This document shows positions 11,168 through 20,277 of a stretch of 64,000 nucleotides of DNA, piece after piece. The notes under the pieces are model-generated. The model saw only the letters and a list, made by a program, of their open reading frames with translations, was not told where the DNA came from and searched no databases. Location of the stretch: contig CM073193.1 of NCBI GenBank assembly GCA_037042915.1, forward strand, positions 4,154,001-4,218,000, given 5' to 3'. The translations under genes and the position numbers were made by a program. Positions within the stretch are counted from its first letter, which is position 1. Every line of letters begins with the position of its first letter. This DNA comes from Auricularia sp. M13. Taxonomy: Eukaryota; Basidiomycota; Agaricomycetes; Auriculariales; Auriculariaceae.

Positions 11168-12405
11168 ATGCCGCGTTACGAATCGCTCGAGGACGTCGCC
11201 GCCGCGTACGACCGCAAGACCGTCGGCGCCGTCATGAGGTCGCTCGAGGACGACCCGACGATGGAGGCGCTGATCGCAGCACACGAAGACGCGAAGCGGA
11301 CGCTCGGCGGCCTACAGCAAGAGGCCGTCGACGAGGAGGACCTCGACGCGATCGAGGCGCTCAGCGCGCGCAGACGCCAGGCGAAGGCCGAGCTGCGCCT
11401 GGCGGCGCAGCGACGCCGGGATGCTGGCCGAGCGCGTGGCCAAGATCGCGCGGACGCGGGCGCCAAGGCGACGAAGAGCCAGGCGTCGCCGGCGAAGGCG
11501 CCGACCACGAGCACGAAGGCGCCGGCGAAGGACGCGAGGGAGACCGAGTCGCCGCCGAAGAGGCGGAAGGCCATGGAGGTATGGGTCGAGCTCCCGCGAT
11601 TGCGGGACGTTGCTAAGGTGCGCTTATTTTGCAGGTCGAGAGCGCGAAGACGACTCAGGCGCCGCGCAAGGTCGCGCCGAAACCCGCGCCGGTCGCGGTC
11701 GCTCGCTCGCCGTCGCTCGGGGCGGGCGAGACGCTCGAGGACGACGACGAGGTCGAGGAGCTCGCGAGCCCGGTGGCGCCGGCCGCGAAGCCCAAGCCCA
11801 AGCCCAAGCCGCGCGCGGGCGGCAAGTTCACGGATAGGTGGCCGGAGGTGCCGTACGGGACGCGGTTCCCGAGCCAGGTGAGTTTTTTGGTTGTTCGTGT
11901 TTTGCTCGCCGGGGCTGACATCGAGCAGTGCGAGGCTTGCGCCAAGCGCGGCGGCCAGTGCGTTCGGCAGCACCGGTCGAACACATGCACCGCGTGTCAT
12001 CAGACCCGGGGCAAGTGTACGCACTCGGGCAAGCCGTTCGTGCCGCGCGGCGAGAAGAGGGCGGCGTCGCCGAGTGCGTCGCCCGAGCGCCCCAAGAAGG
12101 TGCGCATCGTCGAGGGGACGACGCTGGGGACGAGGGCAGCCGAGGACCGCGCGAAGACGGCCGAGCACCGCAGGGTCGTGGAGAACCACGCCCTGTGGAC
12201 GAACAATTCGGTGCACAACATCGAGCGGATGTTGTACCGGATGCTGCAGTGGCAAGCGCAGCAGTTCGGCCAGTCGATCGACGATTCGATCGACAATCCG
12301 TTTTCGAGCGAGGAGGAAGAGGAGGCCGAGGAGGAGGTCGAGGAGGAGTCCGAGGAGGAGGACGAGGAAGCGGTCGAGGAAGCGACCGAGGACGCGGACG
12401 AGTAG
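11168..12405 (+). CDS. Antisense Zn2Cys6-like protein carried by the retrotransposon
   Basis: A 376-aa protein encoded opposite to gag-pol, between the chromodomain stop and the 3' LTR. ATG 11168 has a strong start context (CCACCATGC). Exons 11168-11578, 11635-11877 and 11929-12405 join in phase. Intron 1 (56 nt) has GTATGG, a GCTAAG branch site and TTTTGCAG; intron 2 (51 nt) has GTGAGT, CTGAC and GAGCAG. Exon 1 encodes a charged helical segment (SLEDDPTMEALIAAHEDAKR), then K/A/P-rich linkers. Exon 3 opens with C-x2-C-x6-C-x8-C-x2-C-x6-C (CEACAKRGGQC ... CTACHQTRGKC), the spacing of fungal Zn2Cys6 clusters. A helical part follows (NNSVHNIERMLYRMLQW), and the tail is about 35 residues of almost pure Glu/Asp. 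Nucleic-acid binding is inferred. A GC-rich frame on the other strand is probably a shadow. Confidence 0.75.
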
Positions 12406-12524
12406 GCGATCGAATAGAGTAGTAGCGGGTGCGACCAAAGTCGCCCAAAATGTAATAAATGGCTGTTTCTTGGAATCGAGTAAAAGCGAGTGAGCGAAGA
12501 AATAGCGAGTGAAAAAGCGAGGGC

Positions 12525-13052
12525 TTAGATGTTTTCGAATTTCTTGAGGATCTGCTGGAATTCTTGATAACTGCCGGGAGCGCTGGGATTTGCAGCATAG
12601 AAGTCTTGAACTGCTTCTTGCGCGTGTTCGAGATTTTCGGAACCCATCTCGGTGGTCTCGGGGTCGTCGGGAGTGCCGATGTGACCGATCCAGCGAATGC
12701 GAAAACGAAGGCGCGAGTGACGATGGCGATTGTCGATGCGTACGCTGAGTACTTCGAGCTCGTACTCTTGCTCGCCGTCGACGACGACGGGCGGAGGAGG
12801 TTCTTGACGTTGACCGGGGAACACTTCTCGAGGGTGGGGTTCGAGTTGCGAGACGTGAAAGACCGGGTGTACGCGAGCGAGGTAGTCGGGTAGGCTGAGG
12901 GTGAACGATTGCGAGCTAGGTTGATCGACGATCGGGAACGGGCCTAGGTAGCGATCGGCGAGTTTGCGAGTGGGCTGCGTCGTCTTGATGTGTTCCGAGA
13001 GGACGTAGGCCATGTCGCCGACCTTGAAGTCAGGCGGGGGTGCGTCGAGCAT
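12525..13052 (-). CDS. Retrotransposon Pol C-terminus with chromodomain
   Basis: This frame continues the integrase C-terminus: DFKVGDMAYVLSEHI, then RKLADRYLGPFPIVDQ and ARVHPVFHVSQLEPH, all standard at the end of Ty3/gypsy integrases. It then has a chromodomain-like segment (EYELEVLSVRIDN ... LRFRIRWIGH ... ENLEHAQEAVQDFYA). Such domains direct integration towards marked chromatin in related elements. It is out of frame with the Pol ORF by one base at a run of five C on the coding strand (about 13034-13038). One base fewer there would fuse the two frames into ...RTPPDFKVGD. So this is part of Pol, separated by an indel, an assembly error or a recoding site. Confidence 0.85.
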   Translation of the reverse strand: MLDAPPPDFKVGDMAYVLSEHIKTTQPTRKLADRYLGPFPIVDQPSSQSFTLSLPDYLARVHPVFHVSQLEPHPREVFPGQRQEPPPPVVVDGEQEYELEVLSVRIDNRHRHSRLRFRIRWIGHIGTPDDPETTEMGSENLEHAQEAVQDFYAANPSAPGSYQEFQQILKKFENI

Positions 13053-16000
13053 TCGCAGATGCAGTGTAACGTTTCTGAGCGGCAGCGATCTGCTCCTTCA
13101 GGACGTCCTGCAGTTCGTGGATGTCGACAGCGAAGTCGCGGGCGCGAGCAGAGGCAACGTCGCGCTCGGGGTAGACGGAGATGTTCGGGTGAAAACCCTT
13201 GTTGGCGAAGAAAGGCGAGACACCAGTCGAGTCGTTCGGGGTGTTGTTGTACGTGAATTCGGCGAGAGGGAGTAGCTCGGACCAGTTGTCCTGCTCGTAG
13301 TTGCAGTAGAGACGGAGGTACTGCTCGAGCGTCTGGTTCGTGCGTTCGACTTGACCGTTCGCCTCCGGGTGGTGACCCGAGGTGAAGTGCATGGTCATGT
13401 TGAGGAGCGAGCCGAGTGCGCGAAAGAAGCGGGAGACGAATTCGGAGCCGCGGTCGGTAGAGACGTGCGAGGGAGCGCCATGTTTGGCGAAGACGTGGAT
13501 GAGGAAGAGACGCGCGAGTTCTTCGGAGGTGATCTTGCCCTTGGTCGGGACGAAGATACCCTGCTTCGAGAGGCGATCAATAATGACGAGGATCGCCGTG
13601 TAACCGTTGGACTCAGGGAGTTGTTCGATGAAGTCCATCGAGATCGAGTCCCAGTTGCGAAGCGGAATCGGGAGCGGTTGAAGTCGACCGTACGGCTTGT
13701 GTCGTCGAGGTTTGCTGCGCCCACAGGTGACGCAGGCCTGGACGTAGGTACGAATCGAGTCGCGCAGGTCGGGCCAATAGTACTCGCGGGCGACCATCTT
13801 GAGTGTCTTGTTCTGACCCGGATGGCCAGCGAGCGGGTGATCGTGCTTTTCGCGAAGGATACGAAGGCGACAATCGAGAGCGTTCGGTACGTAGATCCTG
13901 CCCTTGAACAGCAAGAATCCATCGTCTGAGGCCGACCAGTTGATCGCGTCATCGGTGCCGAGTTTCGAGCGAATGTCGAGAGCGAGTTCGTCCGAGTCGT
14001 ACGAGGCGCGAATGTCATCCCGAATGGACTGGGTGTCCATGATTGTGGCTGCGCGAAGGAAAGTCTCTTCAGCATACGTCGCGCGAAGGGAAGCGGCGAA
14101 CTGTTCCGAAGTAAAAACAGGTCGGAAGTTCTGCGGGTTTGCGCTGGCGTAGCCACCATCCCCCCTTTTGAGATAGACGTCGTGGCGGCGAGTGAGAGCA
14201 TCGGGTTTGCCGCCGAGTCGACCGGGTCGAAAGCGAATGAGGAGGTTGAAGGTAGAAAGGTACTCGGACCAGCGAGCTTGCCGACGAGTGAGCATCTTCG
14301 TGGTAGAGAAATACTCGAGGTTCTTGTGGTCCGTGACGACGTCTATTGGGGTCTCGGCCCCTTCGAGGTAGTGTCGCCATAGTTCGAACGCCTCGAATAT
14401 CGCGAGTAGCTCCTTGTCGTGCGTGTCGTAGTTGAGCTCGGTGGGAGTGAGCGTGCGCGAATGGAAAGCGACGGGGTGAACAGAGCCGTCCGGGAGGACG
14501 TGCGAGAAGATCGCCGCGATCGCGTAGTCGGAAGCGTCAGTCTCGACGACGCGAGGGAGAGCGGGATCGAAGTGGTGAAGGACGGGAGCGCAAGTGAACG
14601 CCTTCTTGAGCTCGTTGAACGCAGCGAGGCATTGCGGAGTGAAGTTCCACGTTGCGGTCTTTCGAGTGAGACGAGTGAGCGGGACGACGATATCGGAGTA
14701 GTCGTAGATGAATCGTCGATAGAAGTTCGCGAAGCCGAGGAACGACTGGATGTCGCGAACGTTGCGAGGAACGGGCCACTCGAGGAGGGTGGCAATCTTC
14801 TTCGGGTCCATGCTGATGCCCTCGGGGCTGATGATGTACCCGAGGTACTCGATGGTGTTAGCATGGAACTCGCACTTCTCGGGCTTACAGAAGAGGTCAT
14901 TCTCCCGCAGCCGTCGAAGGACCTCTCGAACGTGTTCCTCATGCTTCGAGGGATCGTCCGAGTAGATGAGGATGTCGTCGAGGTAAACGGTAACCGTGAC
15001 GTCGAGGAGGTCGGAGAAGATGTCGTTCATGAAGCGCTGGAAAGCGGCTGGAGCGTTCGTGAGACCGAAAGGCATGACGAGATACTCGTAGGTGCCGTAG
15101 CGCGTTCGAAAGGCAGTCTTCCACTCGTCGCCGGCAGCGATGCGAACGTTGCTGTATCCGACACGAAGATCGAGCTTGGTGAACTTCTTGGCGGTGCGAA
15201 GGCGGTCGAGCGTGGACGAGATGAGCGGAAGCGGGTACTTGTCCTTCCGAGTGATCTTGTTGAGCCCACGATAATCGACGCATAGGCGAAGAGAACCGTC
15301 GGCCTTCTTGACGAAGAGAACCGGGGCGCCACCCGGGGACGACGAAGAGCGAATGTGTCCTTTGCTGAGGTTATCCTGAATGTACTCCCGAAGCGCGAGT
15401 TGCTCGGGCTCGGAGAGCGAGTAGATCGGACCGGATGGGAGAGGCTTGCCTTCTTCCATGTCGATCTTGAGATCGTACGGCCGATGTTCAGGGAGTCGAT
15501 TCGAGGCCTCCTTTGAGAAGACGTCGAGGAACTCGTGATAACACTCGGGGATGCCTTCGCCGGTTTCCGAGGCCGGGTTGGCAGACGCAGAGCGAGCGGG
15601 CACCGATGGATCTCGAATGTAGATGGCCGAGACCATCGAGCCGCGAAGTCGACGAGAGGTGTCGAAGGCTGCAGCGCCGATGATCTTGATGTCGACGAGC
15701 AGCGGCCGCGCGAAGGGCGGTTTCGTCCATCGGCGGTTCGGGAGGCAGAGTACGTGACGCGGGAGGAGGTGACGACGGAGTCGGAGGATCCGAGTCGAGC
15801 GAAACCCAGGGACGAAACCCGAGGGATCCGAGGGCGAGACACGAGTGGGGAAAGAGATGCGGTGATGGAACCAGTCAATCCTAGGATTGTAGCGGGCCAA
15901 CCAGCGGTATCCCAGCACTGCAGAGCAAGTCGGATCTAGAGTGGTGAGGAGGAAGTTGATGATCATCGAAGTTCCGCAAGGGAAGCGGACGGGAAGCGAC

Positions 16001-16233
16001 ACGTATTTGGAGATAACACCGCGATAGGAGCCGTCGAAGAGCCGAAGGCGTAGCGGTTGATCGAGAGACTTTTGAGGGAGTCGAAGACTCTCGGCGAACT
16101 GAGTATCGAGGAACTGATCTTCGGAGCCGGAGTCGACGAGTGTGCGAAAGGATGGGACAGCGTCGGAGGAAAGGACGACGATGAGAGCGTCTTGATCGGT
16201 GAGCGCGGCAGCGTTCAACCGAGTGTAAGGCAT
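13030..16233 (-). CDS. pol: Retrotransposon Pol: protease, RT, RNase H, integrase
   Basis: About 1,067 aa from ATG 16233, whose frame begins MPYTRLNAAALTD; it lies 22 nt after the Gag stop. Domains in order: aspartic protease with LVDSGSEDQFLD; reverse transcriptase with LRLCVDYRGLNKI, VMPFGLTNAPAAFQ and catalytic VYLDDILIYS; RNase H with VETDASDYAI, DKELLAIFEAF and VVTDHKNLEY; integrase with an HHCC zinc finger (HPGQNKTLKM ... CVTCGRSKP) and the DDE core (SMDFIEQLP, VSTDRGSEF, GQVERTNQ). The frame is open further upstream to 16437 across the Gag zinc knuckle, but that part is low-complexity and looks like a shadow. Pol is in the +1 frame relative to Gag, so expression could use +1 frameshifting in the overlap or termination-reinitiation. 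Confidence 0.95.
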   Translation of the reverse strand: MPYTRLNAAALTDQDALIVVLSSDAVPSFRTLVDSGSEDQFLDTQFAESLRLPQKSLDQPLRLRLFDGSYRGVISKYVSLPVRFPCGTSMIINFLLTTLDPTCSAVLGYRWLARYNPRIDWFHHRISFPTRVSPSDPSGFVPGFRSTRILRLRRHLLPRHVLCLPNRRWTKPPFARPLLVDIKIIGAAAFDTSRRLRGSMVSAIYIRDPSVPARSASANPASETGEGIPECYHEFLDVFSKEASNRLPEHRPYDLKIDMEEGKPLPSGPIYSLSEPEQLALREYIQDNLSKGHIRSSSSPGGAPVLFVKKADGSLRLCVDYRGLNKITRKDKYPLPLISSTLDRLRTAKKFTKLDLRVGYSNVRIAAGDEWKTAFRTRYGTYEYLVMPFGLTNAPAAFQRFMNDIFSDLLDVTVTVYLDDILIYSDDPSKHEEHVREVLRRLRENDLFCKPEKCEFHANTIEYLGYIISPEGISMDPKKIATLLEWPVPRNVRDIQSFLGFANFYRRFIYDYSDIVVPLTRLTRKTATWNFTPQCLAAFNELKKAFTCAPVLHHFDPALPRVVETDASDYAIAAIFSHVLPDGSVHPVAFHSRTLTPTELNYDTHDKELLAIFEAFELWRHYLEGAETPIDVVTDHKNLEYFSTTKMLTRRQARWSEYLSTFNLLIRFRPGRLGGKPDALTRRHDVYLKRGDGGYASANPQNFRPVFTSEQFAASLRATYAEETFLRAATIMDTQSIRDDIRASYDSDELALDIRSKLGTDDAINWSASDDGFLLFKGRIYVPNALDCRLRILREKHDHPLAGHPGQNKTLKMVAREYYWPDLRDSIRTYVQACVTCGRSKPRRHKPYGRLQPLPIPLRNWDSISMDFIEQLPESNGYTAILVIIDRLSKQGIFVPTKGKITSEELARLFLIHVFAKHGAPSHVSTDRGSEFVSRFFRALGSLLNMTMHFTSGHHPEANGQVERTNQTLEQYLRLYCNYEQDNWSELLPLAEFTYNNTPNDSTGVSPFFANKGFHPNISVYPERDVASARARDFAVDIHELQDVLKEQIAAAQKRYTASANARRTPA

Positions 16234-16255
16234 CTTGGGCTTGACGCAGTTGGCC

Positions 16256-16603
16256 CTAGATGCCCGTGGGGAACTGCCCGTTAGTTTTCGCTTCCGCCGG
16301 GGCAGAAGCGGCGGCGCCCGAGGGAGCGGGAGCCGGCGTCGAGGAAGTCGCGGGTTGAGCCTTAGCGGCGCGACCCTTCGACTCGCGATTGTGAGCGGCC
16401 TTGCGGCACTCGGACGCGGTGTGGCCGGCATGGCCACAGTAGAGGCAGAGGTTGTTATCGAGGCGTCGGCGTCGTTCGGCGTCGTTGAGCTTGCCGTTCG
16501 AGTTGAGGTTCTTCGCGACGTCGTCCTTCGACTTGGTCGTGGTCTTCGAAGACGAGCGGGCCGAGGTCGAGGACTGACCCCTCGAGTTCGAGTGGTTGTT
16601 CGA

Positions 16604-16634
<31 letters not shown>

Positions 16635-18108
16635 GAGCGCGCGTTGGACTTGGTGTTCGATCGGGAGCCCGATTGAGGCGTCGCGGTCGAGGTGGTCTTC
16701 TGCGCTTTACGGGGTTCGTTCGCGTGCTCGAGAGCTTGCTCGTCCTTATCGATCCAGTAGTTGGCGTCGATGCTAAGAGCGAGCGCAGCGAGTGGCGTCA
16801 GAGAAGCCGGGCGTTGAGCTACTTGAGCAGCGAAGACAGATTTGATGCGGCGAGGGAGTCCGCGATAGAATTGCGAGGCGAGTGCAGCGTCGTCCCAGCC
16901 GAGCAGTTTGGCGTATTCGTCGAACTGGAGCTTGTAGCGGGCGACCTTGCCGTTGTCGGCCATTTGCAGTCGTCGAATCTTGACTTCGGCGCGTTCGCGT
17001 TCGTTCGTGACGCCGAAGGTGATCGTGAGTTCGTTCTTGAATTCGTTCCAGTCTTCGAGGAACTCGTAACCGGGAGGCGGATTCGGGACGAGAGGAACGT
17101 AGCCGCCCCACCATTCCTTCGCCCGACCCGAGAGATAGGTCGCGGTGAAGAGAATCTTCTCGCGGGACGTCTGGTACTTCCGAGGGTTGGCGAGGAAGTA
17201 GGTTTCGCAGTCGATGAGGAATCCGCGAAGTTTGTTGGCGTTTTCGCCGTCGAATTTGTCGGGTTTGGCGGCGTCGATGCGAGAGCCGCTGTCGCGGTCG
17301 ACGAAGTAGACACGAGGGACGTTGTCGTGTTGATCGTGGAATTGTCGTTCGCGATCGACGTCCGAGTCGTAGCCGTCCGACGGAGGGTCGAAGGGAGGTC
17401 CCGGGGGACCAGGAGGATCGTTACCGCCACCACCGCCCCCACCGCCGCCACCTCCGGGAGGAGGGTTCGGAGGGTGCGAGCCGTGCGAGTGGTGCGAGTG
17501 GTGCGAGTGGTGCGACGAGGGCGAGGGAGCACCTCGATGACCACCACCGCCACCGCCGCCTCCGCCGCCTCCGCCTCCACCGCCGCCACCTCCGCCGCCT
17601 CCTCCGCCACCCCCGCCGCCACGCCGGGGCGTGTTAGGGGTGCCGGATGGGAAGAAGCCGCGGAACGACGAGGAGTGCTGCGAAAAGCGAGGAGTCGAGC
17701 GAGAGCCGGTGTACGGAACGAGCGCGAGAGGGTGTCGAGAGCCGAGCGAGTGAGTCGAGGGATGCGAAGGCGATCGCGTCGTGTGACTTGAGGGAGGGTA
17801 GGAACCGCTCGGGTCCGCGCGTAGTGTGGACTGGGCCGGCGAAAACGCGAGGTGTGAAGCGAGCCGGAGAGAGTGTGTTGCGAGAGGATTTCGTCATCAT
17901 CGTTCGGCGGTTGCGAGTGCCGAGATGATCCGAAGCGGCTAGTGCCCGACATCGAGACTGATGGCGAAGGCGTAGCCGGCTGAGGAGGTTGTTGGTCGCG
18001 AAGACGAGCCTGACGACGGGCTTCGCGAAGGATAGCGTCGGGGGAGTCGAGTAGAGGATGAGGTTCTTCCTGGTTTCTTCTGAGATTCTGTCGAGTCCCA
18101 AAGGCCAT
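16256..18108 (-). CDS. gag: Retrotransposon Gag with zinc knuckle (one frame break)
   Basis: The C-terminal two thirds is one clear frame. It has a Gly-rich and His/Ser-rich low-complexity zone (about 17400-17640), then a retrotransposon capsid core (KPDKFDGENANKLRGFLIDC, LSGRAKEWWGGY, FLEDWNEFKNELTITFG, YKLQFDEYAKLLGWD) and a CCHC knuckle CLYCGHAGHTASEC, ending FPTGI. The likely start is ATG 18108 (MAFGTRQNLRRNQEEPH), just after the priming site, in another frame. The two frames must join between about 17900 and 17640, where the core frame runs Ser/His/Pro-rich. With such recent LTRs this is a fresh indel, an assembly error or, less likely, an intron. Confidence 0.85.
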
Positions 18109-18127
18109 ACAACTCGAGCGGAGCTCG

Positions 18128-18138
18128 AGTTACGAAAT
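18128..18138 (-). promoter_or_regulatory. Self-complementary primer-binding site
   Basis: Two bases inside the 5' LTR end the element reads ATTTCGTAACT. This is an exact 11-nt complement of AGTTACGAAAT within the LTR (plus 18385-18395), at the position where the RNA should start given the TATA box. No obvious tRNA 3'-end complement (TGG...) is at the LTR edge. The Tf1/sushi group is known to prime this way with 11 nt. Confidence 0.75.
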
Positions 18139-18140
18139 AC

Positions 18141-18865
18141 TGTTAAGCCTGCTGTGCCTTGGGGGTTTGGTTGCAAGGATAGTCGAACGTCCGGGCGCAG
18201 AGAACACTCGAACGAACAACTAGAGCCTTCGGTGCGTTATTGAGCACACCGGCTACGTCGAGTAGCACGACCGAAGGGACCACGAGCAGCAGAGGACTCA
18301 GACGAGTAAGTCGGGCGAAGGGAGAATCCAGAGGCGAAGCCGAGAGAGAGAGAGATAGAGTGTGCGAGGGGCACGACTATGTCGATTTCGTAACTGGGGA
18401 GCTAGATACAAAGTCGAGGGTCTTTTATACCTGGGGAGGTGATCCGATGTACTCGGAGTGTATCCTAGAGACGAAGGAGAGGGGCCTCAGATCAATAGGG
18501 ATCGTCGTCATCGGCCGATAGGATGAGTAAGAGCGAGTGGGTAAGGTATCGGGGAATCGGGCGAATGACGAGAGGCGAATGACTAAGACGAGTGGAGCGA
18601 ACCGGATATGAACACTATCGATACAGTAGGGACAAGGCGAGTTAGGTGGATGTATGCGAGTAAGGAGAGAAGCTAGAGAAGTGAGGGAGAGGTCTAGAGG
18701 TAGAGGACGATGAGGAGAACATATCCCGAGCATATGAACACGAGGGGAGATAAGCCGGGTATTCGGGAGTTTGACCGAGTTGACCGAGTTGGCCGAGTGA
18801 CGTAGAATGACGCCGAGTGATGCCGAGAGCACGTGGGGTCCGCGGACCGGGGCACGGGCGTAACA
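18141..18865 (-). repeat. 5' LTR of the Ty3/gypsy element
   Basis: 725 bp, paired with 10245-10969. On the coding (minus) strand it holds a TATA box and the predicted RNA start. It is followed on the right by GAAGG, the duplicated target site. Confidence 0.95.
18422..18429 (-). promoter_or_regulatory. LTR TATA box
   Basis: TATAAAAG on the minus strand, about 34 nt upstream of the base that starts the 11-nt match to the priming site. That is a normal TATA-to-start distance, so the two signals support each other. The same box is in the other LTR. Confidence 0.7.
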
Positions 18866-18870
18866 GAAGG

Positions 18871-19285
18871 AGATAATGTATGGAGACAATACTAACTCCA
18901 AGGTCTCTAGCACATGGATATCGGTACACTGGGTTTGACGCACAACAGGTCCACGACACCAGAAAGACATGGTTTTTTCCTTCTCGTTTACACACCTCAA
19001 TTTTCCCGCAGTTCTCTCGATGATAGTTGAATGATCACCATTTGAGACGGTGCTTGCATACAGTCCCATGTGAGTACCGCCTTCAGGTTTGCGGCCATAA
19101 GGACGGCTGTGCCATGTAAATATCTAATCAAGTTGCATTGTAAAATCATGAACTACAAAGGTTTCATCGGATCGGAATGTGCCGGCACAGAGCGTCGGTT
19201 ACTTTCCGTGGCGGGGAGTACGTACAAAATCACCTCCGGATATACACATGAATTTTTTTTTCAGAGAGTTGGGAGGGGTACATAG
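18871..19285. other. Gene-free flank right of the LTR element
   Basis: About 415 bp between the retrotransposon and the next inverted-repeat element. It has no credible coding frame, RNA or repeat. Confidence 0.5.
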
Positions 19286-19287
19286 TA

Positions 19288-20048
19288 CTATACCGGACCA
19301 GGAAGCGCGCACTTTCAGCAATCGTTTCCTCCCGTCGTATCCGTTGAGCAATGCCCTTAGAAAAGATGTAATTCACTTTTATAGGTTCTTTATATTTTGT
19401 ATGCCAAGCCCGGCTTTGAACGGGCAACTTAGAGAGTGGCAAGAATTCAGACATTTCGGCCAGTTGCACACCCATGTGTCAAAAGAGTTAATTCCCATCC
19501 GTGGGAGAGCCCCTCAGACCCTACATTCTCCAAGGTGTGTTTTTACACTGTCATTGACGTATAATGCATGTTACCGAGATGTTGTCTTTGCTCTACGGTG
19601 AGACCGTCGAAGGTAGGGCACTTGGGGGGATTGCCTTGCCTCGGTCGGGTTCAATCCGTCGTCGGTGATGCACAATAGTTCCGAGTACAGTTCACATGAG
19701 ATTAAACTAACAGTGGCAACTCTTCCAAATTTCTGCTTTTATCGAAGAATCTTCTCTCAAAAGAAATTTTGGAGCTGGTTCCGAGGCAAAATAATGTGTG
19801 CATCGAGGGATCGAGCATTCGAGGTACTGGCCGAACTCGGACGTGGCCCATCACACGCCCATCGAAAGTGCGCGTTTCCCCGTCTGCAGCCGGCATCCCT
19901 AGCTCTCCTGTTGAGTCCCCTCCAAGAAATTCAGTCACTCGAATTCTATTGTATTATATGATTAAGAATCTTGTTGAGATGAGCCGAGAGTCACCGGGCA
20001 AGTGAGGGAGGCGACAGGCGAAAGTGCGCGCTACACGGTCCGGTATAG
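19288..20048. mobile_element. Non-autonomous inverted-repeat element (MITE-like) B
   Basis: The ends are inverted repeats: CTATACCGGACC, four unmatched bases, then AGCGCGCACTTTC, present at the left end and as the reverse complement at the right end. The element is 761 bp and is flanked by TA on both sides (19286-19287 and 20049-20050), as expected for a Tc1/mariner-type target duplication. I see no transposase; internal frames are short. It lies about 230 bp upstream of the 5'-nucleotidase gene. Confidence 0.6.
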
Positions 20049-20277
20049 TATGTAAGAGGGCGAGGGCTGCAAAGAGCAGACTGCGTACACCACCAGCCAC
20101 ACAACGGCGGTCACTGCAGCAAAGACATTTCCCCTCGGACACTCCAGAATTAGTCAGCCTGCCCTCTGCTGCATGCGTCTATGGCATCGATGCTGTGTGT
20201 GTGTAGCACGCTGAAGACGGAAAAGTACGGATTCTTTCCCCTCTTGGAACTAAACTCCTTTGCACGAGTCCAGCATC

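Larger units (their letters stand above)
10245..18865 (-). mobile_element. Ty3/gypsy chromodomain LTR retrotransposon, near-complete
   Basis: The element is 8,621 bp, bounded by two 725-bp LTRs that start TGTTAAGCC and end GGCGTAACA, and flanked by GAAGG on both sides (10240-10244 and 18866-18870). On the minus strand it encodes Gag with a zinc knuckle, Pol in the order protease, reverse transcriptase, RNase H, integrase, and a C-terminal chromodomain. That order and the chromodomain place it among fungal chromoviruses. It also carries an antisense spliced gene between Pol and the 3' LTR. I found one difference between the LTRs (C at 10874, T at 18770), which implies a very recent insertion. 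Two apparent frame breaks (Gag near 17800-17900, Pol/chromodomain near 13036) need checking. Confidence 0.95.

Noticed and set aside
11176-12438. A 420-codon minus-strand frame overlapping the antisense gene in the LTR element
   Set aside because: Leu/Arg-rich, without domains, and explained by third-position GC of the plus-strand gene, which has splice signals, start context and a Cys motif.
17400-17640. Possible triplet-repeat locus
   Set aside because: The GGN/CCN-like repeats lie inside the Gag frame as Gly- and His/Ser-rich linker and need no separate explanation.
16235-17791. A 518-codon plus-strand frame opposite gag
   Set aside because: Arg/Gly/Val-rich mirror of the Gag low-complexity region; no domain and no start context.
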